Source: Lachnospiraceae bacterium (GTDB lineage: Bacteria; Bacillota; Clostridia; Lachnospirales; Lachnospiraceae). Taken from it: a stretch of DNA of 64,000 nucleotides. The stretch covers positions 1-64,000 of the forward strand of contig SVEC01000003.1 in NCBI GenBank assembly GCA_015057555.1, read 5' to 3'. Every line of letters starts with the position of its first letter. Within the stretch, counting starts at the first letter, position 1. The notes under the pieces are model-generated. The model did not search any database. It was not told where the DNA came from and was given only the letters and a program-made list of their open reading frames with translations. Below are positions 63,301 to 64,000 of the stretch, in pieces. The position numbers and the translations under genes are program-made.

Positions 63301-63445
63301 GGCAGAGGAATTTGCGGATTCGATAATCAAGCTATATAATGATGATGCTGAGCTAGATAGATTGTCAAAGAATATGCAGAAGTATATCAAGGAGTATAAT
63401 AGTTTGGATGCAGCTTGGGAAGTTATAGGAGAAGATTTTGAGTAG
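60329..63445 (+). CDS. Methyltransferase - GT2 - GT4 fusion protein
   Basis: A 1038-aa multidomain enzyme. Residues about 1-225 are a class I SAM methyltransferase (VVDAACGEGYGTSIL, SFETIEHVN). Residues about 245-360 are a long charged coiled coil with repeated KDxHIxNLEN-type heptads, then a basic amphipathic stretch. A GT2 domain follows (about 410-640, VSIIIPVYNQFDYTYQC, LNNDTKVTEGW). The C-terminus (about 680-1035) is a GT-B, GT4-like domain (FVGGFSHTPNVDAVKWF, PLRYGAGVKGKVVEAIYNG). The layout resembles O-antigen chain-terminating/polymerising enzymes in which a coiled coil sets chain length. Position directly after wzt supports a role in finishing the exported chain. Confidence 0.85.
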   Translation: MKENVNEIFTGERFVPGVEDDEITIEHYQRYESIVEIVRDKVVVDAACGEGYGTSILGKTAKSVVGIDISEEAVERAKREYETDNVKYQVGDISKLDLEDSSIDVFVSFETIEHVNKELQKKFVSEVSRVLKDDGVFVISSPNKAIYSDFFGYNNEFHVCEMYKDEFVELLQAQFQYVKIYNQYLEVASIVDNNDIHKDGAKFKKNRDTYTSDGKYFIAIASKKAIGDICIQSVYLKHDVTYRKNIQRIFELQKEVDDRNEHLTKLDKEIKDKDQRIIELQEEHEKGMVQLRGFLDEIEDHVRQKEELLKLNEELREKIELNEYHLNKANKAIHDKDVHIGNLENIIRDKDNHINNLENTLRRIKKFVPAPLRKLAKFIVRGFRKIKRTLKGNKKMKKLRKLKVSSSQNPIVSIIIPVYNQFDYTYQCIKSIIEYTADVEYEIIIGDDVSSDETVNINKYIKGINVIRNSENLKFLLNCNNAAKSAIGKYILFLNNDTKVTEGWLSSLVKLIEADESIGMVGSKLVYPDGRLQEAGGIVWKDASAWNYGHGQDPEAPEYNYVREVDYISGASIMIKKALWEELGGFDEEFAPAYYEDTDLAFQVRKAGYKVMYQPQSVVVHFEGVSNGTDVSTGLKQYQVVNEKKFRDKWAEELSNHYENGEKVIRAKDRCFEGKKNILFIDHYVPHYDKDAGSRCVYYYLNLFLKKGYNVKFIGDNFYKHEPYTTHLNQMGIEVLHGNWYAQNIFTWLEENKDNIDFAFMNRPHITEKYIDFFKEKMNTKLAYFGHDLHFLRAMREYEITGDEEKRLESADWKKKELDIINKVDLVLYPSTVETNMIKEINSDLNAKTLILYIYDEFLNYDRKSKNNKGIMFVGGFSHTPNVDAVKWFVEEVYSKVREKMDIPFYIVGSNPPEEIKALHGNGIDVKGFVSDEELNQLYRNCKLVVVPLRYGAGVKGKVVEAIYNGAPTLTTSIGAEGIPDIEDVLVVKDEAEEFADSIIKLYNDDAELDRLSKNMQKYIKEYNSLDAAWEVIGEDFE

Positions 63446-63468
63446 TCTTTTTGGTTAGGAGGATAATT

Positions 63469-64000
63469 GTGAAACTCAAAAGATTAAGAACAGAAGTATC
63501 GCATATATTTAGTTTTTTTGGTGTTTTTCTTTTGTTATTACTATATCCTGTCATAGGTAAATATGTTGATGAAAAAATGGAGTTGTCCGGATTTATAAAG
63601 AAGGACACTATGCCAGAGATATCTAGAAATGGAGTTTTAGATGGAACATGGCAAGAAAAAATGGATGTATATTTACGCAATAATATGCCAGGTAAAAATT
63701 TTTTGGTTAAAGTAAATAGCCAAGTGCAATACTCTGTTTTTGGAAGATCATCAAACACAAATGTTTTGGTGGGAGAAAACAAACAATTATATGAAGCGCC
63801 CTATCTAAATTACCAAATGAACATAAAGGGACAAGTTTCGGAAGAAAAAATTATAGAGTTAGTTGATAAATTAGAAAAACTAGAAGGTGTTTTAGAAAAC
63901 AAAAATAAGGAATTATATGTATTTATAACTCCTTCAAAAGTAAGATATTGTTATGATGAAGCACCGTATTATTATCGAGTGTGTGCAAATGATAATGAAG
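63469..64000 (+). CDS. AlgX/AlgJ-like SGNH-type acetyltransferase, partial
   Basis: The start of a gene that runs off the window (177 codons visible, no stop). GTG 63469 follows TAGGAGGATA. The protein begins with a basic segment and one hydrophobic helix (FSFFGVFLLLLLYPVIG), then an extracytoplasmic part with LRNNMPGKNFLVKVNSQVQ, VFGRSSNTNVLVGENKQLYE and LYVFITPSKVRYCYD. These resemble the AlgX/AlgJ/DHHW family of SGNH-like proteins that O-acetylate exported polysaccharides. A membrane-bound O-acyltransferase partner would be expected just downstream. The catalytic residues are not within the visible part. Confidence 0.72.
   Translation, partial: MKLKRLRTEVSHIFSFFGVFLLLLLYPVIGKYVDEKMELSGFIKKDTMPEISRNGVLDGTWQEKMDVYLRNNMPGKNFLVKVNSQVQYSVFGRSSNTNVLVGENKQLYEAPYLNYQMNIKGQVSEEKIIELVDKLEKLEGVLENKNKELYVFITPSKVRYCYDEAPYYYRVCANDNE

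Overview
The window is AT-rich, gene-dense Gram-positive DNA. It most likely comes from an anaerobic, plant-polysaccharide-degrading member of Clostridia, family Lachnospiraceae (Butyrivibrio/Pseudobutyrivibrio-like). This is inferred from strong AAGGAGG-type ribosome sites with ATG, GTG and TTG starts, a sortase-type adhesin, a GH9 cellulase lipoprotein, ATP-dependent PEP carboxykinase, the short archaeal/eukaryal-type ProS, a P-II-like/DUF1538 pair and a eukaryote-like HisA. No phage, plasmid or transposase gene was seen.

Layout. 0.1-3.7 kb: a cell-wall adhesin and a convergent orphan Hpt phosphotransfer protein. 3.8-7.4 kb: a three-gene polyamine cluster (ATP-grasp glutathionylspermidine-synthase-like protein, unknown protein, homospermidine synthase). 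7.4-12 kb, minus strand: DUF1538 membrane protein, tandem P-II-like protein and DUF2207 membrane protein, ending in structured element A. 12.2-15 kb: TrkA/TrkH potassium uptake. 15-24.7 kb: glycosyltransferase, CbbX-like AAA+ ATPase, eukaryotic-type HisA, GH9 cellulase and a GtrA-YfhO fusion. 25-31.6 kb: hybrid histidine kinase, structured element B, a GntR-regulated ABC transporter and pckA. 31.6-43.3 kb: DUF885 lipoprotein, MerR-like protein, RluA, ProS, CCA-adding enzyme, CotS-like kinase-fold protein, PEGA lipoprotein, phosphohexomutase and a YdcF-like protein. 42.2-44.5 kb also holds repeat-rich noncoding DNA: two identical 55-bp repeats, a tandem hairpin array and a truncated nuclease-like gene. 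44.5-49 kb: MacB-like ABC protein, structured element C, tRNA-Ser(CGA) and LrgA/LrgB. 49.2-64 kb: a surface-polysaccharide locus with glycosyltransferases, GDP-mannose enzymes (ManC, ManA and two phosphohexomutases), RfbC, a Wzm/Wzt exporter, a methyltransferase-GT2-GT4 fusion and the start of an AlgX/AlgJ-like protein that runs off the window.

How parts fit. The last 12 kb can make GDP-mannose (ManA, phosphomannomutase, ManC) and a late step of dTDP-rhamnose (RfbC), assemble glycans, export them through an ABC transporter and probably acylate them. Glycosyltransferases at 15 kb and the GtrA-YfhO protein may feed the same envelope. The hybrid kinase ends in a receiver domain but lacks Hpt, so the orphan Hpt at 3.3 kb is a possible relay partner.

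The most unusual signal is noncoding. Three 123-142 bp elements (A, B, C) share conserved blocks and a common nested fold whose variable helix differs in sequence but stays complementary. All three lie just 3' of a gene and in the same orientation as it, which suggests a dispersed structured-RNA or 3'-UTR element family. A second hairpin family (TGGGTAGTA/TACTACCCA, about 61-bp period) lies at 44.2 kb with a single copy at 42.45 kb.
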